A DNA stretch of 64,000 bases from Azolla caroliniana (lineage: Eukaryota; Polypodiophyta): positions 62,001-126,000 of the forward strand of contig JBHGNT010000029.1 of assembly GCA_043228905.1 (NCBI GenBank). The letters run 5' to 3'. The notes under the pieces were generated by a model that was not told the origin of the DNA, did no database searches, and saw nothing but the letters and a program-made list of their open reading frames with translations. Below are positions 33,483 through 44,800 of the stretch, in pieces. The position numbers were made by a program, and so were the translations under genes. Each line of letters opens with the position of its first letter. Position 1 is the stretch's first letter.

Positions 33483-36004
33483 GGTTTCGACACATGAGTT
33501 GGAGTTTTAGATGGGGGTTGATAGGGGGGTTTGTAAGAGTTGTGTGGGTTTGATTTATTATGTGGGTGGGTGGCTGGGGCAGATGGGTTAGAATTACAAA
33601 AAAGGGAAGGGGTATTAGATGTAAATAGGGAGGGGTTACTAACAGGAAAATGGAAAGGGGTATTAGACGTAAATGGGGAGGGGTTCTTATTTATATTATG
33701 TGGAAATAAGAGGGGGTTGCCGTGTGTGGAATTATTAGGAAAAGAGAGGGGGGTATGGGAGGAGTGTGTGAAAATATTGGGGGGGTTTGTGAAAATATTG
33801 AGGGGGTTTGGGGCTATATTAGAGATTGGGGAAGGGGCAAGACCAAAATTATACAAAATGTTAGGGGGGTAATTAGGGTGGGGATCATTACAAAAAAGGG
33901 GCATGGGGTTATGGAGGGGAATATTGGAAAGTAACGGGGGGGTATACAGAGAATTATTAAGAAGTGTAGGGGGAAGGTTTTGAGAGTGAGTGGGATATGG
34001 GTAAAGGGATGGGCTATGTTGTTGCCCTAGCGTAGGAGGAGGGAAAGAAAATTGAGGGGGAGAGGTATCGAGGGGCTTAGTATACGGAGGAGGGTTGGAG
34101 AGCAGAGGGGGAAGGTGAGAATGGGGGAGATGCTTTCTATTGTAGTCGAACGCAGGACCTGAGTTTGGGACAGCGTTATGGCCCGCCTGTGAATTAATCT
34201 CGTCCTGTTGTTGATGGCTATGTTGGGCCGACGAGAAACTAGCAGGTGCAGCCGAAGAGTAGAAGCTATGGACCAGAGACGGGGGTCCTCGGTGTGCAGC
34301 CTGTGACCAAGCATGTGTATGGTGGCTCGTGTCTCTGTGGCCATCGAAAAGTGATGATGGTGGTAGTTGATGGAGATCTCGTGGTGGATGATTAAAGTGG
34401 TTGATGTCCGTGTTGCCGCCGAAGAGTGATGATGGTGGTCGGTGTGGGTGATCTTGTGGTGGATGAAGCCAAGAACCTGTACGAAGGGAAGCATGTGTCG
34501 TGAAATTGGAGTTCGGGTTATGGTGGGGGTAGGCCGAGTTTATGTTAGGGCCTGCCGAAAGCTCGTTCGATCTATAGAAAAGTACTTGTGGGTTTTGATG
34601 GTTGAGGTTCGGGTTGATGCTAACTTCATTGTTATTCATGTTGCAGATGAATTGAGGATGGTCGCGGATGAAGTGAGGGTGGTTGCGGTGGTTGGATGGT
34701 CCGCGGTGGTTGCGGTGGTTGGATGGTCCGCGGTGAAAATGTGGTGGAGGAGGCTTCGGGTTTGCTGATGGAGGCCGAGGGTTAGGGTTTGGGTTAGTGT
34801 TAGGATTAGGGTTAGGGTTAGGGTGTGTTCTGAAATTAGGGTTAGGGTTAGGGTGTGTTCTGAAATTAGGGTTAGGGTTAGGGTTAGGGTTGGGTTCTTT
34901 TCTCAAGTTAGGGTTAGGGTTGGGTTTCGGGTTTGTTCTCAAGTTAGGGTTAGGGTTGGGATTCGGGTTTGTTCTCAAATTAGGGTTAGGGTTAGGGTTG
35001 GGCTTAGGGGTTGTTCTCAAATTAAGGTTAGGGTTAATTCTCGAGTTAGGATTATAGTCTTTATCTTTATACTGAAATTTATTATATTGTACTTTCTCAA
35101 AACTGTCGACAACTTTTTCAATATCATCTTCAATATCATCATCTGACTCCATATCTATGTCTATCTCTCTAATATGGTGCTTACTTGTGCTTTGAGTGTT
35201 CTCATTTAGTGATTGGGCTTTATCTTTTCTTTGCATAGCAGCAACTCTAAAGGCTTCCCTATAAGTGAATGAGAGAGCTATAGTATTACATTCTTTTAGA
35301 ATATTAGTTGCTAACTCTTCTTGGAAAATTTCAAGCTGTTTGCTAAATGAGTTTGGACTCGAATCGGATTCCTCTACTTCGTCAAAACAAACAGGGGCTT
35401 TTAGGAGATTAGCAATCTTGAGAATATCAGCTCGTACAGTCATAGGAAAATCATCTACTGTTTTTGTGTAGTAATGGACAAGACTATCTAAATGCTTGAC
35501 ATATGTGGTAGTGAGATCTTTACTATATTGTGTTGTGATGGAAGCAAACTCTAGTTGTAGGCTTTTATTTATATCTTCGTGCTCAATAATTAGTCTTGGG
35601 GGCTGGATTCTCAAGCTATGAGGGGCTATATTCTGAGAATTAAGGTTTGACATACGACTATATGTTTTTTTAGCTTTTTGAGCTTTTCGATAGAGGTTTT
35701 TAAACTCTGCGATTATTCTACACTTGTAATCTTCAAAGTGTTGGGAAATTAGCGGTGATTCATTGGAGATTACCTGGGTACTAGTAGTTTTTGCAGGGGT
35801 CGGAGTAGTTGAGACTATTGGAGCTCGCGGTCTTTTAGTTGGACGTTTGTTGGCGCTTCTAGGTTTCGTTGGGGTAGGTGTAGTGGAAGTAGCCGCTGCA
35901 AAAGTCATCATCTCTTGTGGAGGGAACTCGGCATTGAATGGTGATTCGATGCGAGTCGAACTATCACTATTATGGGTTCCAAACTCCGATGATAAGCCCT
36001 CCAT
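33470..36004 (-). CDS. ORF1: gag-like protein (unit 2)
   Basis: 844 aa from the ATG at 36004, same organisation as the unit 1 ORF1: basic N-terminus, helical region about 85-270, acidic run, (Asn-Pro)n linker, then Pro/Asn/His-rich low complexity. The difference I noticed from unit 1 is Asp instead of Asn at residue 214. The ATG lies 18 nt from the joint with unit 3, so nearly all of its 5' leader must come from unit 3 sequence. Confidence 0.85.
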   Translation of the reverse strand: MEGLSSEFGTHNSDSSTRIESPFNAEFPPQEMMTFAAATSTTPTPTKPRSANKRPTKRPRAPIVSTTPTPAKTTSTQVISNESPLISQHFEDYKCRIIAEFKNLYRKAQKAKKTYSRMSNLNSQNIAPHSLRIQPPRLIIEHEDINKSLQLEFASITTQYSKDLTTTYVKHLDSLVHYYTKTVDDFPMTVRADILKIANLLKAPVCFDEVEESDSSPNSFSKQLEIFQEELATNILKECNTIALSFTYREAFRVAAMQRKDKAQSLNENTQSTSKHHIREIDIDMESDDDIEDDIEKVVDSFEKVQYNKFQYKDKDYNPNSRINPNLNLRTTPKPNPNPNPNLRTNPNPNPNPNLRTNPKPNPNPNLRKEPNPNPNPNPNFRTHPNPNPNFRTHPNPNPNPNTNPNPNPRPPSANPKPPPPHFHRGPSNHRNHRGPSNHRNHPHFIRDHPQFICNMNNNEVSINPNLNHQNPQVLFYRSNELSAGPNINSAYPHHNPNSNFTTHASLRTGSWLHPPQDHPHRPPSSLFGGNTDINHFNHPPRDLHQLPPSSLFDGHRDTSHHTHAWSQAAHRGPPSLVHSFYSSAAPASFSSAQHSHQQQDEINSQAGHNAVPNSGPAFDYNRKHLPHSHLPPLLSNPPPYTKPLDTSPPQFSFPPPTLGQQHSPSLYPYPTHSQNLPPTLLNNSLYTPPLLSNIPLHNPMPLFCNDPHPNYPPNILYNFGLAPSPISNIAPNPLNIFTNPPNIFTHSSHTPLSFPNNSTHGNPLLFPHNINKNPSPFTSNTPFHFPVSNPSLFTSNTPSLFCNSNPSAPATHPHNKSNPHNSYKPPYQPPSKTPTHVSKPKNV
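34779..35050. repeat. Telomere-like hexamers inside ORF1, unit 2
   Basis: Same TTAGGG-rich tract as in unit 1, in the same frame and apparently of the same length. Unlike the GA tract it has not changed length between copies. Confidence 0.93.
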
Positions 36005-36025
36005 AGAAAACACGATCTAGCTTTG

Positions 36026-36031
36026 TTTATT
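36026..36031 (-). terminator. AATAAA polyadenylation-like signal at unit 3 end
   Basis: Same hexamer as at the ends of units 1 and 2. It lies within the predicted leader of unit 2 transcripts, so read-through must occur there if the upstream pLTR is used. Confidence 0.35.
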
Positions 36032-36095
36032 AACCGTAAGGTTGATACAAGGAGTGCGAGCGACTTTTAGCTATGGTAGATAATGTAATAGGAAA

Positions 36096-36247
36096 GGGTT
36101 TAGGGTTTCCGGATTAGGGTTTAGGGTTTTGGGATTAGGGTTTAGGGCTTCGGGATTAGGGTTTTGGGATTAGGGTTTTGGGTTTCGAGATTAGGGTTTC
36201 AGGATTAGGGTTTCGGGATTAGGGTTTCGGGATTAGGTCTAGGGTTT
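36096..36247. repeat. Degenerate telomere-like tract, unit 3
   Basis: Same tract as in units 1 and 2. It would lie in the 5' leader of unit 2 RNA. Confidence 0.8.
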
Positions 36248-36286
36248 ACATAGATAATGTAATAAGAAAAGATTCTAAGCACACAT

Positions 36287-36289
<3 letters not shown>

Positions 36290-36337
<48 letters not shown>
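36290..36337. repeat. (GA)24 microsatellite, unit 3
   Basis: Forty-eight bases of perfect GA on the plus strand, at the same site as the 40-bp and 100-bp tracts of the other units. Confidence 0.97.
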
Positions 36338-36339
<2 letters not shown>

Positions 36340-36368
36340 CAGGAAAATTCCATTAAAATAAAAGGAAA

Positions 36369-36427
36369 GACCTTATGCAGCAAACTAGTTTCGCTCTTTT
36401 AGGTAGAGCTCATCAGTGCAAAAGGTC
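36369..36427 (-). ncRNA. Hammerhead ribozyme, unit 3 (pLTR)
   Basis: Same 59-nt ribozyme, fully kept in the truncated copy. Cutting between 36383 and 36382 would give unit 2 RNA a 5' leader of about 378 nt before the ATG at 36004. Confidence 0.88.
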
Positions 36428-36446
36428 ATGTACATACAAAAGGTGG

Positions 36447-36454
36447 TTTATATA
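36447..36454 (-). promoter_or_regulatory. TATA-like box, unit 3 (candidate promoter of unit 2)
   Basis: Minus-strand TATATAAA, 20 nt before the hammerhead. It is the candidate promoter for full-length unit 2 RNA. Confidence 0.5.
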
Positions 36455-37088
36455 GGATGTTGAGGATGGGGAAGGGAGGAGAATGTATAATCATAGTGAG
36501 TGGGGTACAATAACAATGTAAATAGATGGAGGGCTGTAAGGTTTTAAGTTGGAAGATCTTGATGATAGAGGGGGTGGTGATATGGGGGGGGAAACAAAAT
36601 GGGCTGGTGAATGGAAGATTGATAGGGTGATAAGACAGATGAGGGAGTAGGAAAAGGTGAATAAGGGGAAATGAATGAGTGGTAGGGTGTGTAATTATAT
36701 GTAAATAAAAGAAAGAAGGGAAAGTTAAAGGAAGTTAATAAGAGGTATTAGGGAGAGGGGTTGAGGGAAGAGGGAAGAGAGAGAGTGTATAAAAAGGTAG
36801 TGAGAGGAAGAGGGGATGAGAAATGGAAAAAAAAGGTAGTGAGAGGAAGAGGGGATGAGAAATGGAAAAAAAGGGGGAGGGGGAGATGGAATATAGTTTT
36901 TAGTGAGATATAAGGGAAATATTGGGGGGGAAAAAAAGGGAGGGGGAGATAGAATATAGTTTTTAGTGAGATATAAGGGAAATATTGGGGGAAAAAAGTA
37001 GATGTGTGTGACTACAAAATAAAAGTAAGGGGGAAGGAGAGAGGAACAAGGAAAGGGGATAGATTAAATGAAGGGTGAGAAAATATGT
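36455..37088 (-). other. 3' UTR of unit 3
   Basis: Same region as in unit 1, with the 39-bp and 63-bp duplications both present. No coding potential seen. Confidence 0.75.
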
Positions 37089-38841
37089 TTATAGTGGCTC
37101 TAGGATGTTTTTAGTTTTTACTAGAAGGGAGTGGAGGTTTTTGGATTTAGTCCAACAAATAATGGGTTTAGGGATATGTTGTAGTTGGGGATCTAATTGG
37201 ATATCATAGTGTAGGTTAGTTAGTATTTTCTTAATAATTAGTGTGGGGGTATGGCGAGTATATCTAAGTTTAAAGATAGTGGGTGGGGTGGTCTTTTTAG
37301 TTTTTTCTTTGAAAAGGAGAGTGTGTCTAAGGGAGTAAGGGTGTTTTCGAAAGTTATTTAGAATAAAATGTGTGGGATAACCTCGGGCTCTAAGTCTCGT
37401 AAAGAATTTTTTTTGCATATTTAAATAACCTAGGGCCGTGCTTTCTCTAATCATATATCTTTTGAGTTCATTTGAAACAAAACTATTTTTAACATGTAGA
37501 GGGTGATTGGAGGAATAAGGGATGTATTGATATGTGTTAAGTGTTTTTTGAAAGCAATTAAAGGTGAATCTATTATTATCTAATCTAATCCAAAGGTCTA
37601 AAAAGGGTAGTTTCGTGTAAGAAGTGTGTATGGTTAGTTTTATAGAGTTTTGAGTAGAGTTACTATAGAAGTTTAGGTATTCGAGAAGTTGGATTTTAGT
37701 ACCAGTCCAGACGCCAAAGGCATCATCAATATACCTAGTGAAATAGAAAAGGTGGGGTGATGGATTGGAATTTTCTAGATATGAGAGGAAGAGACATGCA
37801 TACACGACGGAAAAATTACTACCCATGGCTGTTCCTTTTACCTGTTGATAAATTTGGTTGTTAAATTTAAGGAAGTGGTATTCTAAGGTGAGGGCACTAA
37901 GGGTGTAAATCAAATTGGTTTTTTGGTTAGAAAAGTGGGGGGCAATAAGGTTTTTTAGGGCAGAGAGTCCTAGTTTAGGTGGGATGCTAGGGTAGAGGGA
38001 TTCAACATCAAAAGAAAAAATGAAGCTATTGGGTGGTGTTATAAGTTGTTCTAAAGTTTGGACAAGGGAATGGGAGTCCCTAAGATACTGTTTTTGAACT
38101 AGAAGTATGGGGAGGAGTTGATGGTGAAGCCATTTAGACGTTTGTTCAAATAATGAACCGTTATATGAGCAAATCGGTCTATAGCTAACAGGACTTTTAT
38201 GTACTTTTGGCAAGAAGTACATATTAGGTATTGAGTAACCTTTAGGAGGTTTGTGTAGGATAAATTCTATTTCTATGAGAGATAAGATATTACGATTACA
38301 ATTGACTATGTCTTGTAGTCGACTTAAAAGTTCTTCTAATGGGAGACTATCAACTTTTTTATATGTAGTGATGTCGGATAAATGTTCTAGGGCTTTATCT
38401 AAGTATGTTTTTTTATCGAGGACACAAACTCCAATGTTTTTGTCCGCTGGTAGGATGGTTATTTTATTATTATTTTTAAGGCTAGTTATTGCTAATTGGA
38501 GGTGTAGTGGTATTTTGATATTAGGTAATATATTATCATGGAGGTTTGTGGAGAGAGAGATATTGTGTTTATGGAGTATAGATTCTAATGGTGGATATTT
38601 AGTAGGAGGGTTCCAATTCGGGTTGGGTAGTTTGAAGGGATTAGAGGGAGGAGAGTTGGATTTTCTAAAGAAATGTTTAAGTCTCAAGGATCTACTTAGG
38701 TTTTGGTATTCTTGAAGAATGGATTGGTTAGTAGGTGGGGGGCAAGGGGGTATAAACTTAAGTCCTAGGTTTAAAAGTTTCATTTCTAGTTTACTAAGGG
38801 TGTAACTTGAAAGATTATGAATTTTACTTTGTAAGATGGAA
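37089..38841 (-). pseudogene. 5'-truncated reverse transcriptase ORF2 (unit 3)
   Basis: The RT frame is intact from the junction to its stop, so residues from about 74 to 656 remain, with Lys at 101 as in unit 1. The first Met in frame is residue 93 (38783). All catalytic motifs are present, but ORF1, the frameshift signal and the first ~73 residues are gone and satellite DNA lies upstream. A 564-aa RT could be made only if some new transcript began here. I treat it as a truncated relic serving as pLTR. Confidence 0.88.
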
Positions 38842-41800
38842 CATTAAGATCGGATATCACACGAGCCAGGTCTGACAATTTTAATTTACTCACGCGCTCT
38901 TTTCAACTCCCTCCTCTAATTTACTAATTTCTTCATGTCTCTCGACCTAAGTTTGAAAATCTTGATTTTCTAATTCCATATCATAGGTAGTGTTGTTAGC
39001 TTCGATTCGCATGTTTGAACACAAAATCCCGATATCAGACGAGCCAGGAATGACATTTTAATTTACTGGCGCGCTCTTCTTAACTCCCTCCTCTAATTTA
39101 CTAATTTCATCATGTCTCTCGACCTGAGTTTCAAAATCTTGATTTTCTAATTCCATATCATAGCTAGTGTTGTTAGCTTCGATTCGCATGTTTGAACAGA
39201 AAAATTCGATATCACAAGAGCCAGGTATGACAATTTTAATTTACTGACGCAATCTTCTCAACTCCCTCCTCTAATTTACTAATTTCATCATGTCTCTCGA
39301 CCTGAGTTTCAAAATCTTGATTTTCTAATTCCATATCGATATCACAAGAGCGAGGTATAACAATTTTAATTTACTGACGCAATCTTCTCAACTGCCTCCT
39401 CTAATTTACTAATTTCATCATGTCTCTCGACCTGAGTTTCAAAATCTTGATTTTCTAATTCCATATTATAGGTAGTCTTGTTACCTTCGATTCGCATGTT
39501 TGAACACAAAAATACTATATCACACGAGCCAGGTATGAACATTTTAATTTACTCACGCGCTCTTCTCAATTCCCTCCTCAAATTTGCTAATTTCTTCATG
39601 TCTCTCGACCAGAGTTTCAAAATCTTAATTTTCTAATTTCATATCATAGCTAGTGTTGTTAGCTTCGATTCGCATGTTTGAAAACTAAAATCTGATGTCA
39701 CACGAGCTAGGTATGACAATTTTAATTTACTGACGCAATCTTCTCAACTCCCTCCTCTAATTTACTAATTTCATCATGTCTCTCGACCTGAGTTTCAAAA
39801 TCTTGATTTTCTAATTCCATATCATAATTAGCGTTATTAGCTTCGATTCGCATGTTTGAACACTAAAATCCGATATCACACGAGCCAGGTATGACAATTT
39901 TAATTTACTAACGCGCTCTTCTCAACTTTCTCCTCTAATTTTCTAATTTCTTCATGTCTCTCGACCTGAGTTTTAAATTCTTGATTTTCTAATTCCATAT
40001 CGTAGCTAGTGTTGTTAGCTTCGATTCGCATGTTTGAACACTAAAATCCGATATCACACGAGCCACGTATAACAATTTTAATTTACTGATGCGCTCTTCT
40101 CAACTCCCTCCTCTAATTTACTAATTTCTTCATGTCTCTCGACCTAAGTTTGAAAATCTTGATTTTCTAATTCCATATCATAGGTAGTGTTGTTAGCTTC
40201 GATTCGCATGTTTGAACACAAAATCCCGATATCACACGAGCCAGGAATGACATTTTAATTTACTGGCGCGCTCTTCTTAACTCCCTCCTCTAATTTACTA
40301 ATTTCATCATGTCTCTCGACCTGAGTTTGAAAATCTTGATTTTTGAATTCCATATCATAGCTAGTGTTGTTAGCTTCGATTCGCATGTTTGAACAGAAAA
40401 ATTCGATATCACAAGAGCCAGGTATGACAATTTTAATTTACTGACGCAATCTTCTCAACTCCCTCCTCTAATTTACTAATTTCATCATGTCTCTCGACCT
40501 GAGTTTCAAAATCTTGATTTTCTAATTCCATATCGATATCACAAGAGCGAGGTATAACAATTTTAATTTACTGACGCAATCTTCTCAACTGCCTCCTCTA
40601 ATTTACTAATTTCATCATGTCTCTCGACCTGAGTTTCAAAATCTTGATTTTATAATTCCATATTATAGGTAGTCTTGTTACCTTCGATTCGCATGTTTGA
40701 ACACAAAAATACTATATCACACGAGCCAGGTATGAACATTTTAATTTACTCACGCGCTCTTCTCAATTCCCTCCTCAAATTTGCTAATTTCTTCATGTCT
40801 CTCGACCAGAGTTTCAAAATCTTAATTTTCTAATTTCATATCATAGCTAGTGTTGTTAGCTTCGATTCGCATGTTTGAAAACTAAAATCTGATGTCACAC
40901 GAGCTAGGTATGACAATTTTAATTTACTGACGCAATCTTCTCAACTCCCTCCTCTAATTTACTAATTTCATCATGTCTCTCGACCTGAGTTTCAAAATCT
41001 TGATTTTCTAATTCCATATCATAACTAGCGTTATTAGCTTCGATTCGCATGTTTGAACACTAAAATCCGATATCACACGAGCCAGGTATGACAATTTTAA
41101 TTTACTAACGCGCTCTTCTCAACTTTCTCCTCTAATTTTCTAATTTCTTCATGTCTCTCGACCTGAGTTTTAAATTCTTGATTTTCTAATTCCATATCGT
41201 AGCTAGTGTTGTTAGCTTCGATTCGCATGTTTGAACACTAAAATCCGATATCACACGAGCCACGTATAACAATTTTAATTTACTGATGCGCTCTTCTCAA
41301 CTCCCTCCTCTAATTTACTAATTTCATCATGTCTCTCGACCTGAGTTTCAAAATCTTGATTTTCTAATTCCATAACATAGCTAGTGTTGTTAGTTTCGAT
41401 TCGCATGTTTGAACACTAAAATCCGATATCACACGAGCCAGGTATGACAATTTTAATTTACTGACGCGCTCTTCTCAACTTTCTCCTCTAATTTTCTAAT
41501 TCCTTCATGTCTCTCGACCTGAGTTTCAAAATCTTGATTCTCTAATTCCATATCATAGCTAGTGTTGTTAGCTTCAATTCGCATCTTTGAACACTAAAAT
41601 CGGATATCACACGAGCCAGGTATGAACATTTTAATTTACTCCCGCGCTCTACTCAACTCCCTCCTCAAATTTGGTAATTTCTTTATGTCGCTCGACCTGA
41701 GTTTGAAAATCTTGATTTTTGAATTCCATATCTTAGCTAGTGTTAGGAGCTTCGATTTGCATGTTTGAACACAAAAAACCGATATCACACGAGCCAGGTA

Positions 41801-44800
41801 TGAACATTTTAATTTACTCACGCGCTCTTTTCAACTCCCTCCTCTAATTTACTAATTTCATCATGTGTCTCCACCTGAGTTACAAAATCTGTATTTTCTA
41901 ATTCGATATCATAGCTAGTGTTGTTAGCTTCGATTCGCATGTTTGAACACTAAAATCCGATATCACACGAGCCAGGTATGACAATTTTAATTTACTGACG
42001 CGTTCTTTTCAACTCCCTCCTCTAATTTACTAATTTCTTCATGACTCTCGACCTGAGATTCAAAATCTTGATTTTCTAATTCCATATCATAGCTAGTGTT
42101 GTTAGCTTCGATTCGCATGTTTGAACACAAAAATAGGATATCACACGAGCCAGGTATGACAATTTTAATTTACTCACGCGCTCTTCTCAACTCCCTCCTC
42201 TAATTTACTAATTTCTTCATGTCTCTGGACCTGAGTTTCAAAATCTGGATTTTTTAAGTTCATATCATAGCTAAAGTTGTTAGCTTCGATTGGCATGATG
42301 GAACATTGAAATCGGATATCACAATAGCCAGGTATGACAATTTTAATTTACTCACGCGCTCTTCTCAACTCCCTCCTCAAATTTGGTAATTTCTTCATGT
42401 CTCGCGACCTGAGTTTCAAAATCTTGATTTTTTATTACCATATCATAGCTAGTGTTGTTAGCATCGATTCGCATGTTTGAACACAAAAATAGGATATGAC
42501 ACGAGCCAGGTATGAACATTTTAATTTACTCCCGCGCTCTTCTCAACTCCCTCCTCAAATTTGGTAATTTCTTCATGTCGCTCGACCTCAGTTTGAAAAT
42601 CTCGATTTTTGAATTCCATATCATAGCTAGTGTTAGGAGCTTCGATTTGCATGCTTCGATATCACACGAGCCAGGTATGACAATTTTAATTTACTCACGC
42701 GCTCTTCACAACTCCCTCCTCTAATTTACTAATTTCATCATGTCTCTCAACCTGAGTTTCAAAATCTTTATTTTCTAATTCCATATCATAGCTTGTGTGG
42801 TTACCTTCGATTCGCATGTTTGAACACAAAAAGAGGATATCACACGAGCCAGGTATGACAATTTTAATTTACTCACGCGCTCTTCTCAACTCCCTCCTCT
42901 AATTTACTAATTTCTTCATGTCTCTCGACCTGAGTTTGAAAATCCAAATTTTTTAATTCCATATCATAGCTAGTGTTGTTAGCTTCGATTTGCATCGTTG
43001 AACACTAAAATCCGATATCACAATTTTAATTTACTCACGCGCTCTTCTCAACTCCCTCCTCAAATTTGGTAATTTCTTCATGTCTCTCGACCTGAGTTTC
43101 AAAATCTGTATTTTCTAATTCCATATCATAGGTAGTGTTGTTAGCTTCGATTCGCATGTTTGAACACAACAATCCGATATCACACGAGCTAGGTATGAAC
43201 ATTTTAATTTACTCACGCGCTCTTTTCAACTCCCTCCTCTAATTTACTAATTTCTTCATGTCTCTTGACCTGAGTTTCAAAATCTTGATTTTCTAATTCC
43301 ATATCATAGCTATTGTTGTTAGCTTCGATACACATGTTTGAACACTAAAATCCGATTTCACACGAACCACGTATGACAATTTTAATTTACTGACGCACTC
43401 TTGTCAACTTTCTCCTCTAATTTTCTAATTTCTTCATGTCTCTCGACCTGAGTTTCAAAATCTTGATTTTCTAATTCCATATCGTAGCTAGTGTTGTTAG
43501 TTTCGATTCGCGTGATGGAACACTAAGATCGAATATCACACGAGCCAGGTATGAACATTTTAATTTACTCACGCGCTCTTTTCAACTCCCTCCTCTAATT
43601 TACTAATTTCTTCATGTCTCTCGACCTAAGTTTGAAAATCTTGATTTTCTAATTCCATATCATAGGTAGTGTTGTTAGCTTCGATTCGCATGTTTGAACA
43701 CCAAAATCCGATATCACACGAGCCAGGTATGGCAATTTTAATTTACTGACGCACTCTTCTCAACTTTCTCCTCTAATTTTCTAATTTCTTCATGTCTCTC
43801 GACCTGAGTTTCAAAATCTTGATTTTCTAATTCCATATCGTAGCTAGTGTTGTTAGTTTCGATTCGCGTGATGGAACACTAAGATCGGATATCACACGAG
43901 CCAGGTCTGACAATTTTAATTTACTCAGGCGCTCTTTTCAACTCCCTCCTCTAATTTACTAATTTCTTCATGTCTCTCGACCTAAGTTTGAAAATCTTGA
44001 TTTTCTAATTCCATATCATAGGTAGTGTTGTTAGCTTCGATTCGCATGTTTGAACACAAAATCCCGATATCAGACGAGCCAGGTATGACATTTTAATTTA
44101 CTGACGCGCTCTTCTTAACTCCCTCCTCTAATTTACTAATTTCATCATGTCTCTCGACCTGAGTTTCAAAATCTTGATTTTCTAATTCCATATCATAGCT
44201 AGTGTTTTTAGCTTCGATTGGCATGTTTGAACAGAAAAATTCGATATCACAAGAGCGAGGTATAACAATTTGAATTTACTTACGCAATCTTCTCAACTGC
44301 CTCCTCTAATTTACTAATTTCATCATGTCTCTCGACCTGAGTTTCAAAATCTTGATTTTCTAATTCCATATCATAGCTAGTGTTGTTAGCTTCGATTCGC
44401 ATGTTTGAAAACTAAAATCTGATGTCACACGAGCTAGGTATGACAATTTTAATTTACTGACGCAATCTTCTCAACTCCCTCCTCTAATTTACTAATTTCA
44501 TCATGTCTCTCGACCTGAGTTTCAAAATCTTGATTTTCTAATTCCATATCATAACTAGCGTTATTAGCTTCGATTCGCATGTTTGAACACTAAAATCCGA
44601 TATCACACGAGCCAGGTATGACAATTTTAATTTACTAACGCGCTCTTCTCAACTTTCTCCTCTAATTTTCTAATTTCTTCATGTCTCTCGACCTGAGTTT
44701 TAAATTCTTGATTTTCTAATTCCATATCGTAGCTAGTGTTGTTAGCTTCGATTCGCATGTTTGAACACTAAAATCCGATATCACACGAGCCACGTATAAC

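Larger units (their letters stand above)
36023..38841 (-). mobile_element. 5'-truncated Penelope-like unit 3 (pLTR)
   Basis: 2819-bp partial unit matching unit 1 positions 24840..27650, then satellite. It keeps the telomere-like tract, (GA)24, hammerhead, TATA-like box, 3' UTR (two 39-bp repeats) and RT residues from about 74 on. ORF1, the frameshift site and the RT N-terminus are lost. A truncated copy upstream of a full copy is the usual PLE pseudo-LTR arrangement, giving unit 2 its promoter and leader. The break with satellite shares GATGGAA (38835..38841) with both partners. Confidence 0.92.
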
